64,000 nucleotides of DNA from an uncultured Bacteroidota bacterium (GCA_903835005.1 CAILLK010000122.1:1-64000), one strand, 5' to 3'. Shown: positions 1 to 8,255, counted from the stretch's first letter. Numbers and translations: made by a program. The notes: a model not told the origin generated them from the sequence alone.

Positions 1-1
1 G

Positions 2-904
2 CCGGGCTCTGGTTATTACTTCAACATGAGCTACAATAACTATACCGAGCAGCAGGCAGTAACAGTAACCAGCGGACCCACCCAAACTGTTACCTTCCAG
101 ACCACTCTTGTTACCCTTAACCTGCAGGATCACAACGGCGCCCTGATTACAGCTTCAGCGGGTACAGGCGGTTGGTATAGCGGCGGATGGTTTACAATGG
201 GAAGCACCGGCAGCACCGGCCAGGTATCAATGGAATTTTTACCTGGTTCTGGCTATTATTTCAACATGAATTACCACAACGGAACGCAGCAGATTGGTTC
301 AATATCTGTGAACAGTGGCAGTCCCTGGACACAGAGCATCAACTTCCAGACTGAATTAGTCAATATCCATTTTCAGGGAAATACAGGTATACCACACAGC
401 GGCGCTTCAATAGGTTATTACTCAGGTGGCTGGTATACTTTGGGCACTACCGATGGCAGTGGCAATGCAAGTATGGAAATGCTGCCTGTGGCATATTATT
501 ACAATGCCTCGCTTACCGGCTTTGGATCTGTACAGGTAGGGCCGTTCACCGATGCCTCAGGCGGGGCAGCATACCATACAATAGTATCTTCCATAGCCGC
601 CAGGCATTCAGATTCCGATACAACTGCAACCAGCGTACCAGCAGCAGTTGAGACACAAACTGAAATAATCAGTATCTACCCTAACCCTGCCAGCAGCTTT
701 GTTTATATTTCAATTCCTGCTCAGTATAAACAAGCAGAGTTACGGCTTCTTGATATATCCGGAAGGGAAGTTCAAATGAGTTCCGTTATTGAAAATACAG
801 GCAGCCCGGTACAGATGGTTCTGACTAATCTGAAACCCGGTTTCTATACGATGCGCATTATAGCAGGCGGTCAAAATACCGACAGGAAACTGATAGTGAA
901 ATAA
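2..904 (+). CDS. T9SS type A cargo protein with 83-residue repeats (5' end outside window)
   Basis: The reading frame is open to the left edge of the window, so the true start lies upstream. The visible part holds about 83-residue repeats: FQTTLV...GGWYSGGWF...PGSGYYFNM recurs as FQTELV...GYYSGGWY...LPVAYYYN, and the left edge starts inside a further copy (PGSGYYFNM). The last ~75 residues are a typical T9SS type A C-terminal sorting domain (IISIYPNPASSFVYISI, LLDISGREV, LKPGFYTMRI, KLIVK end). In this family the domain directs export across the outer membrane and is then removed. The product is therefore probably secreted or cell-surface attached. The function of the repeat part is not recognised; an Ig-like or carbohydrate-binding fold would be a guess. 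A strong terminator follows directly. Confidence 0.85.
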   Translation, partial: PGSGYYFNMSYNNYTEQQAVTVTSGPTQTVTFQTTLVTLNLQDHNGALITASAGTGGWYSGGWFTMGSTGSTGQVSMEFLPGSGYYFNMNYHNGTQQIGSISVNSGSPWTQSINFQTELVNIHFQGNTGIPHSGASIGYYSGGWYTLGTTDGSGNASMEMLPVAYYYNASLTGFGSVQVGPFTDASGGAAYHTIVSSIAARHSDSDTTATSVPAAVETQTEIISIYPNPASSFVYISIPAQYKQAELRLLDISGREVQMSSVIENTGSPVQMVLTNLKPGFYTMRIIAGGQNTDRKLIVK

Positions 905-920
905 TAAAAGAAAAACAGTA

Positions 921-954
921 ACCGGGGCTGCTTTCAAACGAACGCAGCCCCGGT
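921..954 (+). terminator. Rho-independent-type terminator after the T9SS gene
   Basis: An 11-bp perfect stem (accggggctgc 921-931 with gcagccccggt 944-954) closes a 12-nt loop and is followed by cttttg. It lies 17 bp after the stop codon of the T9SS gene. Confidence 0.85.
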
Positions 955-1272
955 CTTTTGTGTGCCACAACCAGGCTGTAAGAGCATGTACAGATAATGA
1001 AAAAGACACTCCATACTGCCTGGGTATTTATCAAAATACTGTAAATACTACCGCTCTAAAAATTGAAGCTATGCGCAGGGTTTAAGCCCTGAATAAATTA
1101 CACTTTAATCTGTAAGGCCAATATGAATACCTTCTGAAAGAAACCAAAATTGAATTTCCTCAGCAGGCTATGAAAATAAATGATCCAGTTTGATAACCGG
1201 GGATTCTCAGCTAGTTTATTAAAGTGAGGAAACCGGCAGCTACAATAGTGTTTGATTTTCCCCGCGTTTATC
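955..1272. other. Gene-free stretch
   Basis: Between the terminator of the T9SS gene and the stop codon of argD no convincing ORF, RNA or repeat is visible. It is the convergent 3' region of two transcription units. Confidence 0.5.
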
Positions 1273-2406
1273 TCACACTGCCAATTCTGTTTTTATGGCA
1301 TCAATCAACATATCGGCTTCCTTCCTGCCTATGTTCAATGCCGGCAATAACCTGATCACATTGGGCTTTGCCTCACCTGTAAATATCCTGTGTTTAATTA
1401 GCAGGTTATTTTTAAGGTCTTTATGCGATTCCGGCACATCAAACCCTATCATCAGTCCGCGGCCCCTTACATTTTCCAGTAGTTTGACAGCCTTCAGCTG
1501 ATCCATCAGATAATTGCCCATTTTTTCGGCATTGGCCATAAGCCTTTCACCTTCTATTATTTCAAGCACAGCCAGCGCTGCCGCACATGCCAGGTGATTA
1601 CCCCCGAAAGTAGTACCCAGCATAGAATACTTAGCTTTAATTTCAGGGGCAATTATGATACCCCCGATAGGGAAGCCATTGCCCATACCCTTTGCCATAG
1701 TATAGATATCGGCATTTACACCTGCAAAATCGTGCGAGAAAAACTTGCCGCTGCGGCCATAGCCACATTGCACACTATCTGCTATGTACAAAGCACCATG
1801 CTCATTGCATACATTTCTTATGGCCTGAAGAAAACGAGCCTCAGCAACATTGATGCCACCTACTCCCTGTATGCCTTCTATGATCACTGCAGCCACGTCT
1901 CTGCCGTGCTCCTGGAAATAATCCTCCAGCGTATCGTGGTCATTAAACGGCAGAAAAACCACATTGTCTGTTTCATTTACCGGCGCAATTATTGACGGAT
2001 TATCGGTAGCTGCCACAGCCAGTGAGGTGCGTCCGTGAAACGCTTTTTTAAATGCAACAATCTTCTTTCGGCGGGTATGAAAAGAAGCCAGTTTCATGGC
2101 ATTTTCATTAGCCTCAGCGCCGGAGTTGCATAAAAACAAATGATAGTCTTCCTTACCCGATACACGCCCCAGCTTTTCGGCCAGTTCTACCTGAAGTGGA
2201 ATGTTTATTGAATTGGAGTAAAATGCAATTTTATTCAACTGAGCTGTTACCCGTTTCACATAATAGGGGTTGGTATGCCCTACAGATATTACCGCATGGC
2301 CACCATAAAAATCAAGGTACTCATTGCCGGCATCATCCCATATATAACTGCCAAGCCCCTTTACAATTGTAATATCATTTACCGGGTAAACATCAAATAA
2401 TTGCAT
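1273..2406 (-). CDS. argD: Acylornithine aminotransferase (class III PLP aminotransferase), ArgD
   Basis: 377 aa. PLP-dependent transamination of N-acyl-glutamate semialdehyde to N-acylornithine in arginine synthesis (acetyl or succinyl form cannot be told from sequence). Visible family marks: FLCNSGAEANENAMKLA (PLP phosphate loop, about residues 90-107), FHGRT, the PLP-ring Asp in IADSVQCGYGRSG, the Schiff-base Lys in MAKGMGNGFPIGG, and TTFGGNHLACAAALA. The usual D-E-[IV]-Q is D-S-V-Q here (codons GAT AGT GTG CAA), an unusual Glu to Ser change. Length is slightly below the common ~390-400 aa. It is the last gene of the arg cluster, starting 13 bp after argC. Confidence 0.9.
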   Translation of the reverse strand: MQLFDVYPVNDITIVKGLGSYIWDDAGNEYLDFYGGHAVISVGHTNPYYVKRVTAQLNKIAFYSNSINIPLQVELAEKLGRVSGKEDYHLFLCNSGAEANENAMKLASFHTRRKKIVAFKKAFHGRTSLAVAATDNPSIIAPVNETDNVVFLPFNDHDTLEDYFQEHGRDVAAVIIEGIQGVGGINVAEARFLQAIRNVCNEHGALYIADSVQCGYGRSGKFFSHDFAGVNADIYTMAKGMGNGFPIGGIIIAPEIKAKYSMLGTTFGGNHLACAAALAVLEIIEGERLMANAEKMGNYLMDQLKAVKLLENVRGRGLMIGFDVPESHKDLKNNLLIKHRIFTGEAKPNVIRLLPALNIGRKEADMLIDAIKTELAV

Positions 2407-2419
2407 AGCTTCCGTTTGT

Positions 2420-3406
2420 TTAAAATGAATTTGCTTTTAACCGTAACCCCATATCTTCCGGCAACCCGAACATCAGGTTCATATTCTGCACCGACTGCCC
2501 CGATGCGCCTTTAAGCAGATTATCTATTGCTGAATGGATAACCAGTTTGCCATCCACCTTCTCCAGACTGATAAGGCATTTGTTGGTATTTACAACCTGC
2601 TTCAGGTCTATCATATCCTCACTAATATGCGTAAACACTGCTGTGGAATAATACCCCCGGTATAAATCATATGCCAATCCAATACTAAGATCACACGAAG
2701 TATAAGAAGTAACATAAATTCCCCTTGTAAAATCGCCCCTCCATGGTATAAAATTCAAAGATTCATGCACCGGCTGCAAAGCGCTTATTGTTTGCATGAT
2801 CTCATTCATGTGCTGGTGTGCCAGCGATTTATATGCCTGTATATTACTGGCCCTCCACGAGAAATGTGAGGTAGCTGTGAGCTTTTGCCCTGCCCCTGTT
2901 GAACCGGTAATACCTGTAGTATGCACCTCTTTCAGCAAGCCTGCATTTGCCAACGGCAATAAACCCAGTTGAATTGCCGTAGCAAAGCAACCCGGATTAG
3001 CAATATTCCCGGCATTTTGTATCGCAGCCCTGTTATACTCAGGCAATCCGTAAACAAACTGCCGGCCGCATGTCCGTGCATCTTTAACCAGCCTGAAATC
3101 CTGCGACAGATCAATAATTCTGACAGAATCTTTTATCTTATTGTTTTGCAGAAATGCCTTTGCCTCGCCATGGCCCACACATAAAAACAGCACTTCTATA
3201 TCATCATTCAATGCACCAACAAACCGCAGGTCAGTCTCTCCCACCATATCTCCGTGAACCTTGCTCACTGCCTCACCGGCATTGCTGCGGCTATGCACAA
3301 AAACGATCTCCACTCCAGCATGATTAATCAGTATCCGCAGCATCTCCCCACCGGTATACCCTGCTCCGCCAATAATCCCTGCCCTTATTTTTTTATCTTC
3401 AATCAT
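2420..3406 (-). CDS. argC: N-acetyl-gamma-glutamyl-phosphate reductase, ArgC
   Basis: 328 aa. Reduces N-acyl-glutamyl phosphate to the semialdehyde with NADPH. N-terminal Rossmann motif GIIGGAGYTGGEMLRIL (residues ~11-27) and the catalytic cysteine in NPGCFAT (C near residue 139) are intact, followed by GSTGAGQ and HQHMNEI, which carry substrate-binding residues of the family. It lies between argG (72 bp upstream) and argD (13 bp downstream) on the same strand, so all three are very likely co-transcribed. Confidence 0.93.
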   Translation of the reverse strand: MIEDKKIRAGIIGGAGYTGGEMLRILINHAGVEIVFVHSRSNAGEAVSKVHGDMVGETDLRFVGALNDDIEVLFLCVGHGEAKAFLQNNKIKDSVRIIDLSQDFRLVKDARTCGRQFVYGLPEYNRAAIQNAGNIANPGCFATAIQLGLLPLANAGLLKEVHTTGITGSTGAGQKLTATSHFSWRASNIQAYKSLAHQHMNEIMQTISALQPVHESLNFIPWRGDFTRGIYVTSYTSCDLSIGLAYDLYRGYYSTAVFTHISEDMIDLKQVVNTNKCLISLEKVDGKLVIHSAIDNLLKGASGQSVQNMNLMFGLPEDMGLRLKANSF

Positions 3407-3478
3407 TCATAACTGTTTAAATTTTTCTACGATCAACTCTATGCTCCATAGATATTCAAAGCTCAAAAACCATCACTT

Positions 3479-4690
3479 TCAGCTTAATGCAGGGTTCCCT
3501 TCCGGTACAGGGTTAACCTTATGGTATATACCCACCTGGTTACCGAATATCTTCGCAAACCCTTTTACATCATCACCGCTCCAGCCGGTATTCATCTCGC
3601 CATAGCTGCCGAATTTGCTGCTCATCAGGTCGTGTGCACTTTCAATACCGGTTACGGTAAACCGCTTAGGCTCCAGGGTAACAAAAACCTTCCCCGTTAC
3701 CGTTTTCTGGCTATCGAGCAGAAAGGCCTCAATATTGCGCATAGTCGGGTCCAGCATCTGGCCCTCATGCAGCCAGTTGCCATACCAGGCGCTCAGCTGA
3801 TCTTTCCAGTATAGCTGCCACTTGGTGAGCGTATGTTTCTCAAGCAGATGATGCGCCTTGATGATGATAAGCGGAGCTGCAGCCTCAAAACCTACCCTGC
3901 CTTTTATGCCTATAATGGTATCACCCACATGTATGTCGCGCCCTATGCCATAAGGCTGGGCAATTGACTGCAGGTATTGTATAGCCTCTACCGGAGATGC
4001 GAATTCCTTATCCGAAACGCCCACCAGCTCCCCTTTATCAAATACCAGTTCTATCTGTTCAGGCTCCGTCTCAGTAATCTGCGCAGGCCAGGCGCTTTCC
4101 GGCAGATAGTCTTTGCTGTTGAGTGTTTCCTTACCACCTACCGATGTGCCCCACAGGCCTTTATTGATGCTGTATTGTGCCTTCTCGAAATTCATCTCCA
4201 CTCCGTGCTCCTTCAGAAAACTGATCTCGGCATCGCGACTCAGTTTCATATCCCGTATAGGCGTAATGATACCTACCTCAGGTATCATGCTCTGGAACAC
4301 CATATCAAACCGCACCTGGTCATTACCTGCGCCTGTGCTGCCATGTGCTACATAATCAGCCCCCATTTCTTTGGCGGCCTGCGCCACCGCTATCGCCTGC
4401 ACCATGCGCTCGGCGCTCACACTCAGCGGATACACTGCATTCTTCAGCACATTCCCAAACACCAGGTACCGGATACATTTTTTATAATAATCGCTGGTTA
4501 CATCTACTACCCTGAAGGATGCCACGCCCAACCCATAGGCCCTGGCCTCAATATTTTTAAGTTCCTCCTCACTGAAACCCCCTGTTTGCACAGTTACCGC
4601 ATGTACCTCAAGCCCGGCCACCTTATTCAGGTATATGGCACAGTAGGTAGTATCCAATCCCCCGCTATATGCTAAAACAACTTTTTTCAT
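3479..4690 (-). CDS. argG: Argininosuccinate synthase, ArgG
   Basis: 403 aa, a normal length for the family. Joins citrulline and aspartate using ATP. The N-terminal PP-loop ATP site AYSGGLDTTYC (residues 7-17) is intact, as are AHGSTGAGNDQVRF (citrulline/aspartate binding region) and YSINKGLWGTSVGG. It is the second gene of the arg operon, 168 bp after the GNAT gene, with argC next. The 168-bp gap contains no ORF; a GC-rich partial inverted repeat near 4790-4835 might be a processing or weak termination site. Confidence 0.95.
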   Translation of the reverse strand: MKKVVLAYSGGLDTTYCAIYLNKVAGLEVHAVTVQTGGFSEEELKNIEARAYGLGVASFRVVDVTSDYYKKCIRYLVFGNVLKNAVYPLSVSAERMVQAIAVAQAAKEMGADYVAHGSTGAGNDQVRFDMVFQSMIPEVGIITPIRDMKLSRDAEISFLKEHGVEMNFEKAQYSINKGLWGTSVGGKETLNSKDYLPESAWPAQITETEPEQIELVFDKGELVGVSDKEFASPVEAIQYLQSIAQPYGIGRDIHVGDTIIGIKGRVGFEAAAPLIIIKAHHLLEKHTLTKWQLYWKDQLSAWYGNWLHEGQMLDPTMRNIEAFLLDSQKTVTGKVFVTLEPKRFTVTGIESAHDLMSSKFGSYGEMNTGWSGDDVKGFAKIFGNQVGIYHKVNPVPEGNPALS

Positions 4691-4858
4691 TATTGATATA
4701 CGAACTGATTATTTGAATGAGAAAATAAATTTAGTCTGTATTTTTACCCGGCAATCTTACCATTCTTAAAACGCTGATCTAAAACTGATAGTACCGCCCG
4801 GGCGCCTTTGCCTGCCCGAAGTGATCAGGAGGGCGTGAAACCCTGGTATAACATGCAA

Positions 4859-5551
4859 TTAAAGAAACAAGCTCGTAAAGAAGCCATTCATAACCATTAA
4901 GAAATTGTTTCTTTTTAAGTTTTTCCTGTAAAGGTTCTGTTTCAACCTGAGGAAGCGCTCATATATTTTCTCCTTCTTCACAAACTCCTGTGTTGTTTCC
5001 TCAGGCTCATAATGGTCTTTAGGATCGTAGAGCATTGCGGTGCACAGGCAGTTTTTCCGGTTCTTGCTGGTAAGAATATCAAAGTTCACACAGCTCTTGC
5101 AGCCCGACCAGAATGCCTCATCCTGGGTGAGTTCGCTGTAGGTAACCGGCTCATAGCCCAGCTCGCTGTTGATCTTCATTACTGCCAGCCCGGTCGTTAG
5201 TCCGAACACCTTAGCTTCGGGATACATTTTCCGGCTCAGTTCAAAAATCTTGTGTTTTATCTGTTTGGCAAGCCCGCCCTTACGGTAAGCCGGCGCCACT
5301 ATTAGGCCCGAATTAGCCACATATTCGCCATGGCCCCAGCACTCTATATAGCAAAAGCCCGCCCAGTTGCCATCCTTGGCAAAGGCAATAACGGCTTTCC
5401 CCTCTTCCATTTTCAGCATCAGGTATTCGGGCGAGCGCTTGGCAATACCTGTTCCCCGTGCTTTTGCCGATTCTTCCATTTCTTTACAGATTTCCTCCGC
5501 CCAACCTACATAGGAGTAATCTGCGACAACTACTTTAAAATCCTGGTTCAT
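4859..5551 (-). CDS. GNAT N-acetyltransferase heading the arg operon (candidate N-acetylglutamate synthase)
   Basis: 230 aa. A GNAT fold is indicated by the acetyl-CoA loop region VAPAYRKGGLAKQIKHKIFE (about residues 85-104) and the preceding strand GEYVANSGLIV. No classical argA or argJ is present in the window; as first gene of an operon with argG, argC and argD it is the natural candidate for the acylation of glutamate that opens the pathway (inference from context). Unusual for a GNAT are a four-cysteine cluster, C151-x2-C154...C168-x-C170, which could bind zinc or sense redox state, and a basic hydrophobic tail. Transcription appears to start upstream at about 5867, reading through a leader ORF and hairpin. 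Confidence is high for GNAT and moderate for the exact reaction. Confidence 0.75.
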   Translation of the reverse strand: MNQDFKVVVADYSYVGWAEEICKEMEESAKARGTGIAKRSPEYLMLKMEEGKAVIAFAKDGNWAGFCYIECWGHGEYVANSGLIVAPAYRKGGLAKQIKHKIFELSRKMYPEAKVFGLTTGLAVMKINSELGYEPVTYSELTQDEAFWSGCKSCVNFDILTSKNRKNCLCTAMLYDPKDHYEPEETTQEFVKKEKIYERFLRLKQNLYRKNLKRNNFLMVMNGFFTSLFL

Positions 5552-5673
5552 TATTTATCCAAAAAATTAAGAAAATTAAAAAACTATGCCAATGGCATAA
5601 AGTATGACTATTGAATACAACCCTTGTTTAGCCATTTAGTAAATTATAACAATTAGGTAAACAAGGAAAAAGC

Positions 5674-5711
5674 ATCTGCCGGAATCCCGATGCTTCGGGA
5701 TACGGGCAGAT
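5674..5711 (-). terminator. Candidate attenuator hairpin upstream of the arg operon
   Basis: Two-tier hairpin: an outer 7-bp stem (atctgcc 5674-5680 with ggcagat 5705-5711) and an inner 7-bp stem (atcccga 5684-5690 with tcgggat 5695-5701), with a 3x3 internal loop and a 4-nt loop. Read on the minus strand it is followed at once by gctttttcc, a U-run. It lies between the stop codon of the leader ORF and the GNAT gene, where a terminator would only make sense if it is regulated. Confidence 0.65.
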
Positions 5712-5712
5712 A

Positions 5713-5838
5713 TCAACGTCTGACCTGGAAGGAAAAATACCTGTAAGAAAAACACCGTTCTTCAACGGCAAAAAAACCTGTACCGGAGCGGGCTGCCGCA
5801 TCTGTATTTACCGGTATCAACAAAAAGGTTTTTTTCAT
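5713..5838 (-). CDS. Arg-rich leader peptide (41 aa) of the arg operon
   Basis: A short ORF, ATG at 5838, TGA ending at 5713. It starts MKKTFLLIPVNTDAAARSG and ends RCFSYRYFSFQVRR before the stop. Arginine is at positions 17, 28, 33, 40 and 41, the last two immediately before the stop codon and 2 nt before the terminator-like hairpin. A -7 box (TATATTTG) sits 35 bp upstream of the ATG, so the ORF would be the first thing translated on the arg mRNA. This is the architecture of a ribosome-mediated attenuator: Arg starvation would stall ribosomes at the Arg codons and stop the hairpin from forming. The layout is seen in the sequence; the regulatory role is inference. Confidence 0.6.
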   Translation of the reverse strand: MKKTFLLIPVNTDAAARSGTGFFAVEERCFSYRYFSFQVRR

Positions 5839-5872
5839 CTCTGATGAATTGGAAAAATTAAAAATAAGGGCG

Positions 5873-5880
5873 CAAATATA
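5873..5880 (-). promoter_or_regulatory. -7 promoter box (TATATTTG) of the arg operon
   Basis: CAAATATA on the plus strand reads TATATTTG on the minus strand, a perfect match to the Bacteroidota -7 consensus TAnnTTTG. It is 35 bp upstream of the leader ORF. No clear -33 TTTG is found at 19-21 bp spacing. Confidence 0.6.
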
Positions 5881-6188
5881 AAGGATTAATTCGGGGATTT
5901 GAATGGGTGGGTAATGTTAAATTTTAAAGGAACCGGTTTGGAGATGGATAGCCGCAAGGGAGACAATTTATCTGTAATGATATTCCAGGAACAGTAAAAC
6001 TCCGGAAGGGTCAACAATGTTACTACCACCATCGCTTATGTCTTAAGCCTGGATTCAACTCAAAAAATAGCTCCGCTGAAAAAGGATCGGAATTTTGTAA
6101 TCTATTCCTGTAGTTATATAACACCCGCCATCATCAGCCATCCGACCTTTGCCTTGTGAAAATTCATTCGCAAATGAATCATTTTAAA
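5881..6188. other. Intergenic region between divergent arg operon and lipoprotein gene
   Basis: About 300 bp with no convincing ORF. It must hold any upstream operator of the arg promoter (minus strand) and the promoter of the small lipoprotein gene (plus strand). No obvious ARG-box palindrome was recognised. Confidence 0.4.
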
Positions 6189-6416
6189 ATGAAATCAACA
6201 AGAATATTGACGATAACCGCCCTGATTGCTCTGGCTGCATTTACCTCCTGCAAAAAGAACTATACCTGCACCTGCACCACTGTGGTAAGTATCACTTCAA
6301 CCACCGAAACGCACAACATAGACAATGCCTCCTTAAACGCTGCTACAAACACCTGCAACAACTACCAGGACCAGGCCAACAAAACATTGCCCGGCGGCAC
6401 TACCTGCCATCTGTAA
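6189..6416 (+). CDS. Small cysteine-rich lipoprotein
   Basis: 75 aa from the ATG at 6189. That start was chosen over upstream in-frame ATGs because it gives a clean type II signal peptide: MKSTRILTITALIALAAF followed by the lipobox TSC. After the lipidated Cys comes KKNYTCTCTTVV, a CxC pair, and two more cysteines near the C-terminus (TNTCNNYQ and TCHL). Short lipoproteins with a YTCTC motif after the lipobox occur widely in Bacteroidota; no function is known to me. It is a single-gene unit ahead of the ABC exporter genes. Confidence 0.65.
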   Translation: MKSTRILTITALIALAAFTSCKKNYTCTCTTVVSITSTTETHNIDNASLNAATNTCNNYQDQANKTLPGGTTCHL

Positions 6417-6487
6417 CCGGGTAATGCCGGGTTGGCAAATACCCATTAGCAACAGAAATTAACCCCTGAATACCAAATAAATGGCAG

Positions 6488-6495
6488 TAATTTTG
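6488..6495 (+). promoter_or_regulatory. -7 box (TAATTTTG) of the ABC exporter operon
   Basis: A perfect TAnnTTTG match 16 bp upstream of the ATG of the ATPase gene; the leader would be about 10 nt long. Confidence 0.5.
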
Positions 6496-6511
6496 CACAG
6501 CAATATACTGT

Positions 6512-7447
6512 ATGGCCAGCCCGATACTAGAAGTCCGTTCACTTACCAAATCCTTTAACCAGTTCAAAGCGGTTGACGACCTCTCGTTCGCAATTAATAA
6601 AGGTGCGGTATATGGCTTTCTCGGGCAGAATGGTGCAGGCAAAAGCACTACCATGCGTATGCTTATGGGGCTGATCTTCCCCGATAGCGGCAGTATAATA
6701 ATCAACGGATCATCTTTTTCCAACAGCCAGCGACAGCTGCTACGCAATATAGGGGCCATTATAGAGCGCCCGGATATGTATGGCTATCTGTCGGGCTGGG
6801 AGAACTTAAAGATATTTGCTGCCCTCAGCGGCAAAAATATAAAAACCACCCGCCTGCACGAAGTAATTGAAATGGTGGGGCTGAAGGGCAGGGAAAAAGA
6901 TAAGGTTAAGGCCTACTCACAAGGTATGAAACAGCGGCTGGGCATAGCTATTGCTACTGTGCACGAGCCCGACCTGCTGATACTGGATGAACCTACCAAC
7001 GGCCTCGACCCGCAGGGCATTGCCGAAATCCGCCAACTCATTCTTTCGCTCAGCAAGGACCATGGCAAAACCATACTGGTATCCTCCCATCTGCTGCACG
7101 AGATAGAGCAGGTAGCTACCGATATCATTATCATCCATAAAGGAAAAAAGATGATAGAAGCCCCGGTGGGTGAGCTGCTCCGTCCGGATGATACGCGCAT
7201 TGAAATAACCTTGCAACCTGCACCCGGTCTGCAGCAGTCCATATACCAGACCAGTTGGGCGCAGTATAGCCCTGAGATCATTGACGGTGTGCTCACCATA
7301 AAGATGAACCCTGCACATATACCCGCTCTTAATAAATGGCTGGTAGTGCAGGGCATTGAGGTGTCGGGTATCACCACACAACATTCATTCGAAGCTTATT
7401 TCTTAAATATCACTCATGAAACAACTGCTGCAGATAGAACTGTTTAA
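6512..7447 (+). CDS. ABC transporter ATP-binding protein (ABC-2 type exporter)
   Basis: 311 aa. Complete nucleotide-binding domain: Walker A GQNGAGKST (residues ~38-46), the C-loop YSQGMKQRLGIA (signature with Q for G, as in the DrrA/CcmA-like class), Walker B LLILDEPTNGLDP and the H-loop VSSHLLHE. About 80 C-terminal residues follow, as is usual in this family. It overlaps the following permease gene by 32 bp, so the two are translationally coupled and form one exporter. The substrate is unknown; linkage to a LolA-like protein suggests an envelope function (inference). Confidence 0.9.
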   Translation: MASPILEVRSLTKSFNQFKAVDDLSFAINKGAVYGFLGQNGAGKSTTMRMLMGLIFPDSGSIIINGSSFSNSQRQLLRNIGAIIERPDMYGYLSGWENLKIFAALSGKNIKTTRLHEVIEMVGLKGREKDKVKAYSQGMKQRLGIAIATVHEPDLLILDEPTNGLDPQGIAEIRQLILSLSKDHGKTILVSSHLLHEIEQVATDIIIIHKGKKMIEAPVGELLRPDDTRIEITLQPAPGLQQSIYQTSWAQYSPEIIDGVLTIKMNPAHIPALNKWLVVQGIEVSGITTQHSFEAYFLNITHETTAADRTV

Positions 7448-8255
7448 AATATTCAGGCGGCCCCGCACCTATATCAGTTTCGGCATAGTTACAGCCATCA
7501 CTTTTGTTATTCAGCTGGCAATGCTCACCGATGGCAAATCCTATATGTCATTCGCGCTGCAGGGGGTAAACGAGCAGTTCGATATTCATGGCAATATGAT
7601 CAACGGGTATTTTATTACTTACATTATCCTGCAAACGTTGCTTATACAGATCCCTCTGCTGGTAGCCCTTGTAGCCGGCGATACGCTGGCAGGCGAAGCC
7701 ACACTGGGCACACTGCGCCTGCTGCTCACAAAACCCATATCCAGAAACCAACTGATACTGGCCAAATTCATGAGCAGTTTCATATACACGGTTTTGCTGG
7801 TGATATGGCTTGCCATAGTGGCACTGGGCTTATCGGTTTTGATTTTCGGCAGGGGCGATATGGTTAATATCAAGAGCGACACATTTATTCTTATCCTGCA
7901 GAACGATGTGCTCTGGCGCTATGCAGCGGCATTCTGCTTCGCCATGCTCGCTATGACCACAATAGCTTCGCTTTCTATCCTGCTTTCAGTATTTGCCGAT
8001 AATTCCATCGGCCCTATTATTTCTACCATGGGTATTGTTGTTGTACTCACTATACTCTCCAACCTCGACCTGCCCCTCTTCAACCATATCAAACCCTATA
8101 TTTTCACAACACATATGATTGGCTGGAAAGGTTTTTTTGATGACCCTGTGCCCGTCAGGCAAATAGGTATATCGGCGCTGGTGCTAATAGTATATACAGT
8201 TGCTTTTGCCGGAACAACATTGCTTGTATTTAATAAGAAAGATATAAAATCATGA
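7416..8255 (+). CDS. ABC-2 type transporter permease
   Basis: 279 aa with about six hydrophobic segments (around residues 20-40, 62-90, 113-140, 165-190, 200-220 and 250-270). The stretch LLVALVAGDTLAGEATLGTLRLLLTKPISR is the hallmark cytoplasmic loop of ABC-2 permeases. It starts inside the 3' end of the ATPase gene and its stop overlaps the next gene by ATGA, so the three genes are a tight operon. Confidence 0.9.
   Translation: MKQLLQIELFKIFRRPRTYISFGIVTAITFVIQLAMLTDGKSYMSFALQGVNEQFDIHGNMINGYFITYIILQTLLIQIPLLVALVAGDTLAGEATLGTLRLLLTKPISRNQLILAKFMSSFIYTVLLVIWLAIVALGLSVLIFGRGDMVNIKSDTFILILQNDVLWRYAAAFCFAMLAMTTIASLSILLSVFADNSIGPIISTMGIVVVLTILSNLDLPLFNHIKPYIFTTHMIGWKGFFDDPVPVRQIGISALVLIVYTVAFAGTTLLVFNKKDIKS

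Noticed and set aside
5674-5711. Hairpin considered as a dispersed palindromic repeat (REP-like) only
   Set aside because: A palindromic core ending in tcgggat is common in Bacteroidota, so this remains possible, but the position between leader stop and U-run fits an attenuator better.
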